Program-made: the position numbers and the translations under genes
In this document: piece by piece, positions 39,419-49,049 of the stretch
How positions within the stretch are numbered: the stretch's first letter is position 1
How the letters are laid out: every line of letters begins with the position of its first letter
Notes under the pieces: model-generated
What the model was told of the DNA's origin: nothing
Seen by the model: only the letters and a program-made list of their open reading frames with translations
Databases searched by the model: none
Assembly: GCA_030679895.1 (NCBI GenBank)
Contig: JAUXSN010000006.1
Location: 1-52,418, forward strand
Reading direction: 5' to 3'
Origin: Candidatus Moraniibacteriota bacterium
GTDB lineage: Bacteria; Patescibacteriota; Minisyncoccia; Moranbacterales; UBA11712
Length of the DNA stretch: 52,418 nucleotides

Positions 39419-40236
39419 AATGCATTATTTGCGGAAATTCCGACCACCAGAAGCTATTCGAAGGCATAGTAAAATGTTCCGGTTGCGGATTGGTATTTTT
39501 TGATCAGGATTTAAGCGAGGATGAGATAAAAAAACTGTACAAAGAAGGATATTTCAAGGGAGAAGAATACTGCGATTACGAGGAAGATAAAAATATTTTG
39601 CAGAAAAACTTTACATCCCGCCTGAAAGATATTCTTCGATATAAAAAACAAGGCAATCTTTTTGAAATTGGCAGCGCTTATGGATATTTTCTCGAAAAGG
39701 CAAAAAAATATTTTGATGTTGAAGGTATCGACATAACCGAAAAACCCACCGCCTTCGCCAGAAATAAACTTGGCTTGAATGTCCATACTGGAAACTACCT
39801 GGATTTTGAAATTTCAGAAAAAAAAGACCTCTTTTGCATGTGGGATACCATTGAACATCTTCGGGAACCTCAAAAATTCATTGAAAAAATATCAAGAGAC
39901 ATAAAAACAGGCGGTTATTTATTCCTGACTACCGGCGACATCGGGAGCCTTGTGCCTAAAATGCAAGGTCGAAAATGGCGCTTAATCCATCCGCCCACCC
40001 ATCTTTATTATTTTTCTCGAGACACGATTAAGAAGCTTCTAGAGCAAAAAGGATTTGAAGTGCTGGAGATAAAGCATCCAGGCTTTCACCGGAGCTTGAG
40101 CCAGATAATTTACGCCCTCCTCTATCTCAAGCGCCGAAAAAATTCGGAAAAAGCGAAAAAAATACTGAAATTAATCGACTTCCCCTTATATCTCAATACT
40201 TTTGATATCATGCATGTAATCGCGCGAAAAAAATGA
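39415..40236 (+). CDS. Class I SAM methyltransferase with N-terminal zinc ribbon
   Basis: A 273-residue protein. The first 30 residues hold two CxxC pairs (CIICG and CSGCG), a small zinc ribbon seen in many sugar-related methyltransferases. The SAM-binding motif is NLFEIGSAYGYFLEKAKKYF, followed by FCMWDTIEHLREPQKFI and GGYLFLTTGD. The start is GTG 39415, overlapping the previous stop (GTGA). The family (methyltransferase 23/11 type) often modifies deoxysugars; the target here is unknown. Confidence 0.9.
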   Translation: MKCIICGNSDHQKLFEGIVKCSGCGLVFFDQDLSEDEIKKLYKEGYFKGEEYCDYEEDKNILQKNFTSRLKDILRYKKQGNLFEIGSAYGYFLEKAKKYFDVEGIDITEKPTAFARNKLGLNVHTGNYLDFEISEKKDLFCMWDTIEHLREPQKFIEKISRDIKTGGYLFLTTGDIGSLVPKMQGRKWRLIHPPTHLYYFSRDTIKKLLEQKGFEVLEIKHPGFHRSLSQIIYALLYLKRRKNSEKAKKILKLIDFPLYLNTFDIMHVIARKK

Positions 40237-40586
40237 TTATTTTTATTGCCATCGCCATTTATTTAGCCTGCAGTACCACCGGACTTTTACTCCTTAAGAG
40301 CAGTCTCGCCCATCAGTCAGTGAAATCACTTTCAGATTTTTTGCAGATGTGGCTGAATGTAAAATTTGTGGCTGGATTTTTTTTGTACGCGGCCAGCTTT
40401 CTCACTTGGCTTTTTCTTCTTAATAAAAAAGACTTAAGCGTTATTTTTCCGATCGTAATCGGCCTAAGCTATATAACGGTCTTCGCCGCCGCGCTGGTTG
40501 TGCTTCATGAGGAGGCAAGCACTGCGAAGATAATCGGGGCGGTTCTTATCGGAGTCGGAATTCTATTTATAACGATTCAGAAATAA
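40233..40586 (+). CDS. SMR/EamA-like small membrane protein, possible lipid-sugar flippase subunit
   Basis: A 117-residue protein with four spans and the ending ASTAKIIGAVLIGVGILFITIQ typical of SMR-like proteins, with the HEEAS loop before the last span. The glutamate of span 1 that drug-exporting SMR proteins need is replaced (IYLACSTTGLLLLKSSL), so drug export is unlikely. ArnE/ArnF-type proteins flip undecaprenyl-phosphate-linked sugars. Its place four bases into the methyltransferase stop and next to a GtrB-like gene fits that role by inference. Confidence 0.8.
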   Translation: MIIFIAIAIYLACSTTGLLLLKSSLAHQSVKSLSDFLQMWLNVKFVAGFFLYAASFLTWLFLLNKKDLSVIFPIVIGLSYITVFAAALVVLHEEASTAKIIGAVLIGVGILFITIQK

Positions 40587-40588
40587 AT

Positions 40589-42613
40589 ATGCCGGATAAA
40601 TACATATCCTTTTTTACAAAAAGAAAAACACTTTTAACGCTAGCCGCCAATGCTGTTTTGTTCTTGACCCTGATATTTATAATTTACGGAAAAGCCATTC
40701 TGAATATCAACCATTACTACATCGGAACCGAAGGCGACAGTTCCTATTACATCTGGATTGCCAAATGGTTTTCACAATTCCTGTCTCATCCCAATACTCT
40801 CCACGTTACGAATGTGTATTATCCCATTGGGATTGATATCTCCGCCGGTTGGGAGGGATCGATCCTATTTTATGTCGGCGGATTTTTTAATTCATTTTTT
40901 TCCGAAGCGGCTTCTTATAACTTAGTCATTCTTTTCCCCCTGCTTCTGGATTGGGCAGCCTCATATTTTGTTTTTAACAAGTTTTCCAAACGACTTTTCA
41001 TTTCGGGACTCTTCGCAACCTTATTTTGCACCAGCACTTTTTTCATAGCCCGCAGCCTAGGGCATCCCACCTATCTTTATTTTTTTCATATTCCCCTGCT
41101 CTTTTATTTCTTGCAGCACGATTGGCTGAAAGGAATTAATTTAAAAAAGGCATTACTCCTTATTGTGGTTTACGTTTTGATATCGATAACGTCTTGGTAC
41201 TATTTTATTTTTGCGATAATCATTACCGCAATCTATCTGATAAGTTTCGCCATCAAAAATGGTAAATCGGATTTTAAAATTTACAAAAAAATAGCCCTAA
41301 CTTATGCGGGAGTTTTGATCGCCGTGATAGTTTTTAATTTCCCGATGTTTAAAGCGTTCTTTTGGGGAAGTTCCTATTTCTTCCCGTATCCTTTCAGAAT
41401 GAACAACGCCGGAATAAACCAGCAACTTTCCATGCACGCGATCGATTATCTCAAGCCTTTCTTCCTCAACACAATATATTATAAGTTAAGCAGCTGGGTA
41501 AACGGCTACGCGGAAAATAATCTTTTCCCGGGAATATCTTATTTCTTTTTGCTGCCGATTTCTCTTTTTTACATTTTGAAGCACGGGAAATATAAAAACT
41601 ATTTTATTTTTGGAATTTTAGCTGTTTTATTTTTCATTCTTTCTTTGGGATATAATTCTCCTTTACCTCTGTACCGATGGTTGAATTCGCTCCCCATCGC
41701 CTCCACCTTGCACGCCCCGCCCAGATTTGGCATAATCGTTATTTTTGTCGGTTGGCTGATAATTGCCAGTGCTATTAAACACGCCAAGGGAAAAGCTATT
41801 ACCGCTGTTTTATTGATTCTAATTTTCATTCAATTTTTCGAGTCTGCCAACTTTAGACCGGTCTTCGAGAATTTTGATAATCTTAGTATTCTAAAGAGCA
41901 TTGAACCAAACAAACAGTCCCCCGTCCTCGAATTACCTATGCGCTCGCAGGCCAGTGAAGCCCTCCTCACACCCGCGCTTTCGGGCCGGGCAGTTTTTTC
42001 CGGCTATCCCCAACACACGACTTATTCCCCCCAATTGGATTATTATGATTTGAATAATGTTTTGGATAGTTTAGACAAACAAGAAAAAACCGGTCCAGAT
42101 GTGGCTGCTGAACTAACTGCGGCGGAATCAGCAGCTTATCTTAAGTGGAAATTTGGAGTTGAGGATGTTGTTTGCAACAAGCAATTGACTCTGTCGCCAA
42201 AGGCTTCTGAAATATTGAAATATTTCTCGCTTATAAAAGAAAATGACAACTATGCTATTTATAGATTCGAGCAAATTCCAAATCTCGAGAATGATCCGGA
42301 TGTAAAAATCGTCACCGGAAAGGGGATAGGCCAATTGATCAATGGCGTGCGAACCATCGCGGAAAAAGCCGAGCTGGATATCCTGAATTTTAGCGATCAG
42401 CCGCAGAAATTGAAATTTCATTTTGTTGCCGCGGGAATCACCCCCAAAACGAATTATGCAATTGACGGCAACACACTGAAAAAAGACGTGGTGATTTCAG
42501 CTGAACCCGGACTTGGGACGATTACTATCACATCAGACAAAAAGTGCATCATTTCCGGCGCAGATTGCATAACCGGAACAATATCTGAAATTAATGTCCA
42601 GGGTATTAAATAA
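40589..42613 (+). CDS. Large multispan membrane protein, putative GT-C glycosyltransferase
   Basis: A 674-residue protein with about 12 spans in the first 430 residues and a soluble C-terminal part. After the first span, YIGTEGDSSYYIWIAKWFSQFL carries acids where GT-C enzymes have their catalytic residue. STLHAPPRFGIIVIFVGWLI corresponds to the NNIRTVGRLF region of the 740-residue protein at 20897, so they are likely homologues. It directly follows the SMR-like gene (2 bases) and could use the lipid-linked sugar made by the GtrB-like enzyme. Function is inference. Confidence 0.75.
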   Translation: MPDKYISFFTKRKTLLTLAANAVLFLTLIFIIYGKAILNINHYYIGTEGDSSYYIWIAKWFSQFLSHPNTLHVTNVYYPIGIDISAGWEGSILFYVGGFFNSFFSEAASYNLVILFPLLLDWAASYFVFNKFSKRLFISGLFATLFCTSTFFIARSLGHPTYLYFFHIPLLFYFLQHDWLKGINLKKALLLIVVYVLISITSWYYFIFAIIITAIYLISFAIKNGKSDFKIYKKIALTYAGVLIAVIVFNFPMFKAFFWGSSYFFPYPFRMNNAGINQQLSMHAIDYLKPFFLNTIYYKLSSWVNGYAENNLFPGISYFFLLPISLFYILKHGKYKNYFIFGILAVLFFILSLGYNSPLPLYRWLNSLPIASTLHAPPRFGIIVIFVGWLIIASAIKHAKGKAITAVLLILIFIQFFESANFRPVFENFDNLSILKSIEPNKQSPVLELPMRSQASEALLTPALSGRAVFSGYPQHTTYSPQLDYYDLNNVLDSLDKQEKTGPDVAAELTAAESAAYLKWKFGVEDVVCNKQLTLSPKASEILKYFSLIKENDNYAIYRFEQIPNLENDPDVKIVTGKGIGQLINGVRTIAEKAELDILNFSDQPQKLKFHFVAAGITPKTNYAIDGNTLKKDVVISAEPGLGTITITSDKKCIISGADCITGTISEINVQGIK

Positions 42614-42683
42614 CAAATTATTTCTTATAAAATAATTATTGCCTTAATATTATGAGGTCGTATTTATTTTGCCATAACGATCT

Positions 42684-44159
42684 ATGCAAAAAAATAAGTT
42701 TATTATTTTATTCGGGCTTATCACGATATTAGCAATAATTGCAACAAACCTATGGGTAACTGATTCAAAAAATTATTTTTTGGCGGATGATTATAACTAT
42801 TTGCAAATATCACAGACTTCTTCTTTTTCACAAATTTTTCACTTATTGCCCGATAGTAGATACAATGATCGGCCTGTCGGATCTGTTCTTATAAAAATAA
42901 TGTACCAATTGTTTGGATTGCATTATCGACTATATCACATTGTATTATTAATAATCCATCTATTAAATTCATTTCTTGTCTATCTCTTAGTGAGACAAAT
43001 ACTCATGGATATTAATTTACAAGAAAGCAAATATTTTCCAATTTTAGCAGCTGCGATATTTGGAATATGGCCCAAGAGTTTACATACAGTTTCTTGGATC
43101 GCGGCAATTTTCGACATTTTTGGAGCAACACTTTTTTTAATAGTTTTAAATTTATTCATTTATAGAAAAAAAATAAAATGGAAGTATTTTGTTCAGGGAT
43201 TAATGATTATATTTTTTTTCCTAGCTCTGCGCACAAAAGAAATGACCATTATTGCCCCAACACTGATTCTATTGTATGAACTTTTTCTGCACCTCTATAG
43301 AAACCCACTCTCTTTAAGAAACCTAGGGAATTTCAGGCCAAGCGGAATCAGCATTATTTTATTTCTAATCTCAATTGGTTATTTTCTCTATCTAAATTTC
43401 ATGACAAATCAGGCTTTCACACTCAATCCAAATGAACAATATTATTTTACATATAATCCAATAGTTATAGTAAAAAACTTTATCTTGTATTGGTACTTAT
43501 ATTTCGACTTTAGCAAGGTCGAAGGAGCACAGGACGTATTCGTCGGTTTCAATGTAATTTCTGCGACAATCTCATTTCTAACACTCGCATCTCTGATGAT
43601 ATGGTCGCTATTTAAGGCGATTAGGAAAAATTATATCCTGCTCTTTATATTTGCATCGTTATTTGTCTCTCTTCTACCAATTTTACCGATGAAAAACTTC
43701 CAGCACATATTATACTTATACATGCCTTCCATATTTTTCTCATTATTGCTCGCTACCGTTATCATTCAACGAATGAATAGGTATGCGAAAAGACAAATCT
43801 CGCAATTTATTATTTTGCTTTTTGTTTTGGGGGGCTTGTATTCGCTGACGCTTACTGATTCTGTCCAGTTTCGAAGAAATTTTAGATTAATGATGGGAGA
43901 AAACAATCTGACAACAGCCAATGATTTATCCAAGCTGCCAAAACCAAGTAAGAATTCAACTATATATGTTAATAATATTTCCGACGGCCTTTCTTCTATA
44001 AATATAGGTCCGGGGAAAATAAATAACATTATTTTCAATGATCAGAGCTTAAGGACAATCCTCAACCCAAACTCAATCGATAAAAGTAAGCCGTATATGA
44101 TCCTGGAATATACCGGAAAATCGGGAGAGATCAAGCTCCTGGAAAAGTCTTCTATATAA
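42684..44159 (+). CDS. Multispan membrane protein, putative GT-C glycosyltransferase, A+T-rich
   Basis: A 491-residue protein with about ten spans. After the first span the motif NYFLADDYNYLQIS has paired aspartates as in GT-C enzymes, and FHLLPDSRYNDRPVGSVLIK follows. The C-terminal 90 residues are soluble. The gene is distinctly A+T-rich: the line at 43141-43200 has about 11 G+C in 60 bases, against about 40 % in most neighbours. This, and use of rarer codons such as ATA and TTA, suggest recent acquisition. It lies 70 bases after the previous gene and 15 before the next. Confidence 0.75.
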   Translation: MQKNKFIILFGLITILAIIATNLWVTDSKNYFLADDYNYLQISQTSSFSQIFHLLPDSRYNDRPVGSVLIKIMYQLFGLHYRLYHIVLLIIHLLNSFLVYLLVRQILMDINLQESKYFPILAAAIFGIWPKSLHTVSWIAAIFDIFGATLFLIVLNLFIYRKKIKWKYFVQGLMIIFFFLALRTKEMTIIAPTLILLYELFLHLYRNPLSLRNLGNFRPSGISIILFLISIGYFLYLNFMTNQAFTLNPNEQYYFTYNPIVIVKNFILYWYLYFDFSKVEGAQDVFVGFNVISATISFLTLASLMIWSLFKAIRKNYILLFIFASLFVSLLPILPMKNFQHILYLYMPSIFFSLLLATVIIQRMNRYAKRQISQFIILLFVLGGLYSLTLTDSVQFRRNFRLMMGENNLTTANDLSKLPKPSKNSTIYVNNISDGLSSINIGPGKINNIIFNDQSLRTILNPNSIDKSKPYMILEYTGKSGEIKLLEKSSI

Positions 44160-44174
44160 TTTTTTCAAAACGCT

Positions 44175-45707
44175 ATGTCTGAAAATAGAAAAACAACGAC
44201 ACTAAAAAAAATTGATTTTGCTGTTGCCATCATTCTCTCTGCAATGTTCATTGGCTTTCTCATCCTGTCATCCACCCGCGCTCCTCTCAACTTCGATGCT
44301 TCATACAATATGCTTCCCTACCAAAGCCTGTCTAAAGGAACAGGATTCCAATATATATACGACAGCAAAAGCGTCCCTTTTAATCCGGCAGTGACCACTG
44401 GTCCGGAATTATATTTGCCGACTCTTATGATTTGGAAATTGATCGGCCATACTGATTATTTTGTCGCGACTTACGTCTTGATCGCTTATTACGCAATGTT
44501 TTTCGCTTTTCTTTTATTTTATGTATTAAAGGAAAAACCTTATAAAACTCTTTCGCTTCTCTTTTTTCTCATCCTCATCTTCAGCAATAAACAACTGTTC
44601 GACAATCGTTCACTAATTGATCCTTTGGGTGAGATAGTTTCGTCTTTTATGGTCTTCGCCGGAGCCTATCTTCTTTATAAGAAAAAAACAATCCCGTCCT
44701 TCATTCTCTTTGGTCTGGCACTGGACACTAAAGCCAATATCATTATTGCCTTGTTGCCAGCTCTCGCGATCTATATTTTTCTTGAGTATCTGTGGCCGAT
44801 TATAAAAGAAAAGGAATATCAAACCGCAGCCAAGACATCTCTCCGATGGATTTTTCTGTCGCTGATAATATTTACCCCTTCCCTTTTCACTACCCGCGTT
44901 TTGCCCGAACTTACTTTAAACACCAAAGAAAAAATAATATTTCACGAAGCCCAACAGGATTGGAACAACCACCGAAACGATCGCGGATTAGGACAACTCA
45001 CCACCTTCCTAAAGCATCCTAATCGGCATACGTTAAAAACTTTTTGGAACCAGACCGCAGCCAAGATTCCAACTTTAAAATCTTATTTTAACGGCAGTCT
45101 GTTTTTGATTATATTATTTTATACCTCCCTTCTGTTTTTAATTTCATATACTTTTCGAAAAAAACATTTTTCTTTTTTGCTTTTTGTTTTTTCTTTCTTC
45201 TTTTCGCTTTGGTGGCTTTTTGTGACCACCGATGCTTGGTGGAGATACTTTCTGCTTGTGGAATGGATGTATATATTGGGAATTGTCGCCATAGCGCCAA
45301 TGCTATTTCGAAAACAAAATCTGCGAAATCCATCATCGCTATTTATTTTCTTGAGCTTTCTAATCGTATTTTTACCGCAATTTTCCACTGCGTCAATAAA
45401 TCGAAGTCTGGATCCGTCCGAAAAAAATTATTTCACGCAAATGCAGAAATTGATCGAACCGATCGACCAAAATAATCTTTTTACTTATGGATGGTTCCAG
45501 TGCCCCCAACTTATGTTGCAGACAGGAAAACGCTTTCAAGACTATACTGATCAAGGAAGTGTCAAGGAAGCATCGCAGGAAGGAGAACCTATTTATCTTT
45601 TGACCGCGATTGAGAATACAATTGTCCAGCCAGAAATGGATGAAGTCTTAAAAAGCTTTGATCTGGTCAAAGCTTTTGGATATAACGGCCTTTATAAACT
45701 TAGATAG
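44175..45707 (+). CDS. Multispan membrane protein, GT39-like
   Basis: A 510-residue protein with about 10-11 spans. SSTRAPLNFDASYNMLPYQS after the first span holds an aspartate in the GT-C position, and TGPELYLPTLMIWKLIGHTD resembles the PMT_2 group's second conserved segment. The soluble C-terminus is short (about 90 residues, ending FGYNGLYKLR). It is last in the plus-strand module and convergent with the methyltransferase at 45746. A TTTTGAC/GTCAAAA repeat (45708-45731) at the end may be a weak terminator. Confidence 0.78.
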   Translation: MSENRKTTTLKKIDFAVAIILSAMFIGFLILSSTRAPLNFDASYNMLPYQSLSKGTGFQYIYDSKSVPFNPAVTTGPELYLPTLMIWKLIGHTDYFVATYVLIAYYAMFFAFLLFYVLKEKPYKTLSLLFFLILIFSNKQLFDNRSLIDPLGEIVSSFMVFAGAYLLYKKKTIPSFILFGLALDTKANIIIALLPALAIYIFLEYLWPIIKEKEYQTAAKTSLRWIFLSLIIFTPSLFTTRVLPELTLNTKEKIIFHEAQQDWNNHRNDRGLGQLTTFLKHPNRHTLKTFWNQTAAKIPTLKSYFNGSLFLIILFYTSLLFLISYTFRKKHFSFLLFVFSFFFSLWWLFVTTDAWWRYFLLVEWMYILGIVAIAPMLFRKQNLRNPSSLFIFLSFLIVFLPQFSTASINRSLDPSEKNYFTQMQKLIEPIDQNNLFTYGWFQCPQLMLQTGKRFQDYTDQGSVKEASQEGEPIYLLTAIENTIVQPEMDEVLKSFDLVKAFGYNGLYKLR

Positions 45708-45745
45708 TTTTGACCGCGCAGCATGTCAAAATTAGGGGGTAATCT

Positions 45746-46648
45746 TTATTTTTTTGCAAAAAGTATCAGCCCTTCTCCCAAATAAGCATGTTTCGGAGAA
45801 TTATAAGCATATATCCCTGACTCTTGGAAGCCGGTTTTTTTTAGTTCTTTAAACAAATCCCAGCCGAAATAATAGAAGCAGAGACAGCCACCATCGGCAT
45901 TGACTGGATCGCCATGATATTCCGCAGGCAAAATATGCTCCGTCTTACCATCCACTATCTTCGCTCTTGTTATTGTCTTCTTGCTCGATGAAATAAACGG
46001 AACAGAAAAAATAAAATAGCCGTCTTTTTTCAGAACGCGATATATTTCTTCCAGCGCTTTTTTGTAATCGGGTATATGTTCAAGCACTTCGCAGGATATT
46101 ACTAAATCAAATTCGCCATTATTAAAAGAAAGTTTAGTAATATCCTCATTATTCACCTCCCTATTCAAGCCTTCGATCAATATTTTTTTTCTGGCATCGC
46201 CCGCAAAATATTCACTTCCAATAATATTTTTATTTTTTTCTTTCAGCTTAGTAAAAAAAGGAGTCGCCTCCTCAGTGACATATATTTTTCTTTCCTCAAA
46301 ATCTGGAAATAGCTCGCGCATCAAATGATAAGTCGCCCTCAATCTATTATTTAAACCACACTTAGGACAAGTCATTCTTTCCCTGAAATTAGGAATTTTT
46401 TTACCATCAGTCTGCTTGCTGGCATATAAAAAATCAATTTTCATCGGCAATTTATCGCCGCAAAAAAAACAATGGGCGGATAAGTCCGATTCTTTTTGTT
46501 CCTCTATTATAAATTCTTCTAACAATCCGACCGAAGCGTGCTTTTTCTTTTCATTCCACTTATATCTCAACCTTGAACGGGACTTGATAAATACAGGTTC
46601 TCCGATAAGATATTGCTCTAAGTGTTTTTTGACTTCAGCAATGTCCAA
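45746..46648 (-). CDS. Class I SAM methyltransferase with internal zinc-binding region
   Basis: A protein of about 300 residues. Cysteines in HCFFCGDKLP and TCPKCGLNNRLR form a probable zinc site before the methyltransferase domain, which has KLSFNNGEFDLVISCEVLEH and VLKKDGYFIFSVPF. The ORF track extends to 46804, but the extra 52 residues are a basic shadow of the GT4 coding frame. TTG 46648, which overlaps the upstream stop by 14 bases, is preferred. It may methylate a sugar or glycolipid. Last gene of the wzt operon. Confidence 0.85.
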   Translation of the reverse strand: MDIAEVKKHLEQYLIGEPVFIKSRSRLRYKWNEKKKHASVGLLEEFIIEEQKESDLSAHCFFCGDKLPMKIDFLYASKQTDGKKIPNFRERMTCPKCGLNNRLRATYHLMRELFPDFEERKIYVTEEATPFFTKLKEKNKNIIGSEYFAGDARKKILIEGLNREVNNEDITKLSFNNGEFDLVISCEVLEHIPDYKKALEEIYRVLKKDGYFIFSVPFISSSKKTITRAKIVDGKTEHILPAEYHGDPVNADGGCLCFYYFGWDLFKELKKTGFQESGIYAYNSPKHAYLGEGLILFAKK

Positions 46649-49049
46649 TTTTTCCGACAATCTCCGTAAACTTTTTTTGAGCCGCTTCCGCCGAATAGTT
46701 TTCGGCAACATGCCGAATAGAGTTGTCCGCAATTTTTTTCCAATCATTTTCGCTATTATAAAGATTGATAATTTTTTTCGCCAAATCTTCCGCGCTATCT
46801 GCAATCATCGCTGTCTCACCATCTTCAAGACCCATTCCTTCCGCGCCAATTGAAGTCGTCACTACGGGCAATCCATAACTCATCGCCATGGCGATTTTCC
46901 CCTTGAATCCCGCACCATAGCGCAACGGCGCGACAAAAACCTTGTGCCTTCCAAAGAAAGAAGGCAAATCTTCATCAGGAACAAAACCCTTGATTTCGAA
47001 ATCATCTGAGTTCAGCTTCATGATTTCTTGAGGCGGATTGCTGCCCGCGATCGCCACTTCGATTCCGGGAAGATCTTTTTTTATCAAAGGAAATATTTTA
47101 TCGTGAAACCAAATAACCGCGTCAGTATTGGGCGCGTGGCTGAATCCTCCTAAAAACAAAATTCCCCGGCGTTCATATTCTTTTTGTCCATCCGAGAAAT
47201 TCACTTTTTGTATCCAAGGGATTGTTTCTACGCTAATCTCTGGAAATTCTTTATTAATAATTTTTTCTTCTTCGCTGCTGAATAGAAGAGAAACATCGCT
47301 TTTTTCCATAAGCTCAATCTCAAGCTCCTTAGTTTTCTTCCAATCGGGCAATTCAAGCACCCCATTTGCTTTTCCTACCTCATATTCCCGTTTCTCGCGC
47401 AAGTGATGCAAATCAATAGTAGAATATATGATTTTAGCTTTGGTATTTTCGTAAATTAGGTCAATAAAGTCGCTTGCCACGTGCGGACGCGCCAAGAGCG
47501 CCAAGTCGATAAATTTTCCGTTTTTCCTGATGAACTGCTCGAAAGATATACTACCAAAAACAGTCTCAATCCCCATTTGCTGCAGCGTTTCCACGTATGG
47601 CTCCAATTTTTGCATATTATGGGGCCAAAAAACTATCTTATAGCCAAGATTTAAAAATATTTTCAGATATTCAAAAGTTACGAAAGAACCCGCGTCCTGA
47701 TCATGGGTCGGCACATTATTGTCCATATACAGCATAACCTTTTTATTTTTCGATCGATCCCTCGCCAAAAATACTTTATTTTCAAAATCGTTGAAATTTT
47801 CCTTAGCGAGAACGTCTTTCCAGCGCTCAAAAAATTTTTCTTTGTTGATTTCCTGATACTTTTTGAAACTTTTTTTGTCTTGGGTATCTTTTCCGGCCGT
47901 CACACCTTCAAAATGGATCAGTTCCGACTTCGGCTGATACACCGCCCTAAATCCTTTTCCTCTGACTCTGAAAGCTAAGTCCACATCTTCGAAGTAGGCC
48001 GGCCGATATATTGCGTCAAATCCGCCTAGTTTTCTGAAAACATCTCTCCTGACAATAATTGATGCCGCCGAACAATAGTCAACGTCTTTTAGATAATTGA
48101 ATTCGTAGCTATCGGGATCATGGAATTTGCCATAGTTCGCGCATTTTTTATTTTTCCAGACGATGCCTCCCGACTCCTGAAGCTGGCCGTCGGGATATAT
48201 CAATTTTGAGCCGACCAATCCGATCTTTTCATCGCTTTTCACGGTGGCAAGCAGGGACTCCAGCCAGCCAGGAAAAACATAGGTGTCGTTGTTAAGACAA
48301 ACGATATATTTTCCTCTGGACTTTTCAATGCCCTGGTTATTTCCTATGACAAAATTCAAATTTTCAATGTTGCGAACATAATTGACGTTTTTTATTTTCT
48401 CGAAAAGTTGCGGTGTCTCGTCCGCTGAAGCATTGTCAATGACGATAATTTCAAAGGAGATATCTTTCCCTATGTTTTCTTTAAGAGATACAAGGCAATT
48501 GTAAGTATGCTGCCATTTATTGAAAACAGGTATAATTATGGAAACTTCTGGTTTGTCGCATCTCTCAAAAACTAGATCGTTTATTTTTTTTATGTCCAGT
48601 TCGTCAATTTTCAAATTCTCCGCGATAATTCGATATTTGTTATTTAAAGAAATTTTCAGTTCTTCTCTTTTTGTTTCTTTTTTCTTTAATACTCCTTTTC
48701 CGTATCGAATATAATTGAAAGAACGCTTGGCTGTGTTTGTAAATCCTTCTTTTTGATAAGTTGTATAAGCAGCATCGAATAAATACTTTATTTTTTTTGG
48801 ATATTTTTGAAAAAAGCCTTTGATTCTTCCTTTGATGTATGTGGATTTCTTTCTGTAGGGATATTTTTTCAAAATAATGGCTGATTTTCGAAAAAAAACG
48901 ATCCATCCATATTTTTTAATAACTAGATATATGGAATAAGGGATATTAGAAAAACGGATATCCACCGTTCTAATGGAACAATCCTTTTTCTTGTCGTCCC
49001 TTTTTTTGAAGAGATTCTTTATTTTCCGGAAAATATCACTGAACCTCAT
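46635..49049 (-). CDS. Bifunctional glycosyltransferase, GT2-GT4 fusion
   Basis: An 804-residue protein. The N-terminal 170 residues are basic and helical with no clear family. A GT2 domain (about 175-420) has VSIIIPVFNKWQHTYNCL, VIDNASADET, LNNDTYVFPGW and FEDVDLAFRVRGKG. A GT4 domain (about 440-804) has MLYMDNNVPTHDQDAGS, ILFLGGFSHAPNTDAV and VAPLRYGAGFKGKIAMAMSYGLP. Two active sites in one chain suggest it adds two sugars in succession, as in some O-antigen polymerising enzymes. It overlaps the FkbM gene by four bases. Confidence 0.92.
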   Translation of the reverse strand: MRFSDIFRKIKNLFKKRDDKKKDCSIRTVDIRFSNIPYSIYLVIKKYGWIVFFRKSAIILKKYPYRKKSTYIKGRIKGFFQKYPKKIKYLFDAAYTTYQKEGFTNTAKRSFNYIRYGKGVLKKKETKREELKISLNNKYRIIAENLKIDELDIKKINDLVFERCDKPEVSIIIPVFNKWQHTYNCLVSLKENIGKDISFEIIVIDNASADETPQLFEKIKNVNYVRNIENLNFVIGNNQGIEKSRGKYIVCLNNDTYVFPGWLESLLATVKSDEKIGLVGSKLIYPDGQLQESGGIVWKNKKCANYGKFHDPDSYEFNYLKDVDYCSAASIIVRRDVFRKLGGFDAIYRPAYFEDVDLAFRVRGKGFRAVYQPKSELIHFEGVTAGKDTQDKKSFKKYQEINKEKFFERWKDVLAKENFNDFENKVFLARDRSKNKKVMLYMDNNVPTHDQDAGSFVTFEYLKIFLNLGYKIVFWPHNMQKLEPYVETLQQMGIETVFGSISFEQFIRKNGKFIDLALLARPHVASDFIDLIYENTKAKIIYSTIDLHHLREKREYEVGKANGVLELPDWKKTKELEIELMEKSDVSLLFSSEEEKIINKEFPEISVETIPWIQKVNFSDGQKEYERRGILFLGGFSHAPNTDAVIWFHDKIFPLIKKDLPGIEVAIAGSNPPQEIMKLNSDDFEIKGFVPDEDLPSFFGRHKVFVAPLRYGAGFKGKIAMAMSYGLPVVTTSIGAEGMGLEDGETAMIADSAEDLAKKIINLYNSENDWKKIADNSIRHVAENYSAEAAQKKFTEIVGKIGHC

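Noticed and set aside
40233-40586. EmrE-type multidrug exporter
   Set aside because: The span-1 glutamate needed for proton-coupled drug export is missing, and the gene is embedded in a glycan operon.
46649-46804. Upstream extension of the methyltransferase ORF
   Set aside because: The 52 residues are a basic shadow of the GT4 frame on the same strand and would overlap it by 170 bases. A TTG at 46648 explains the start better.
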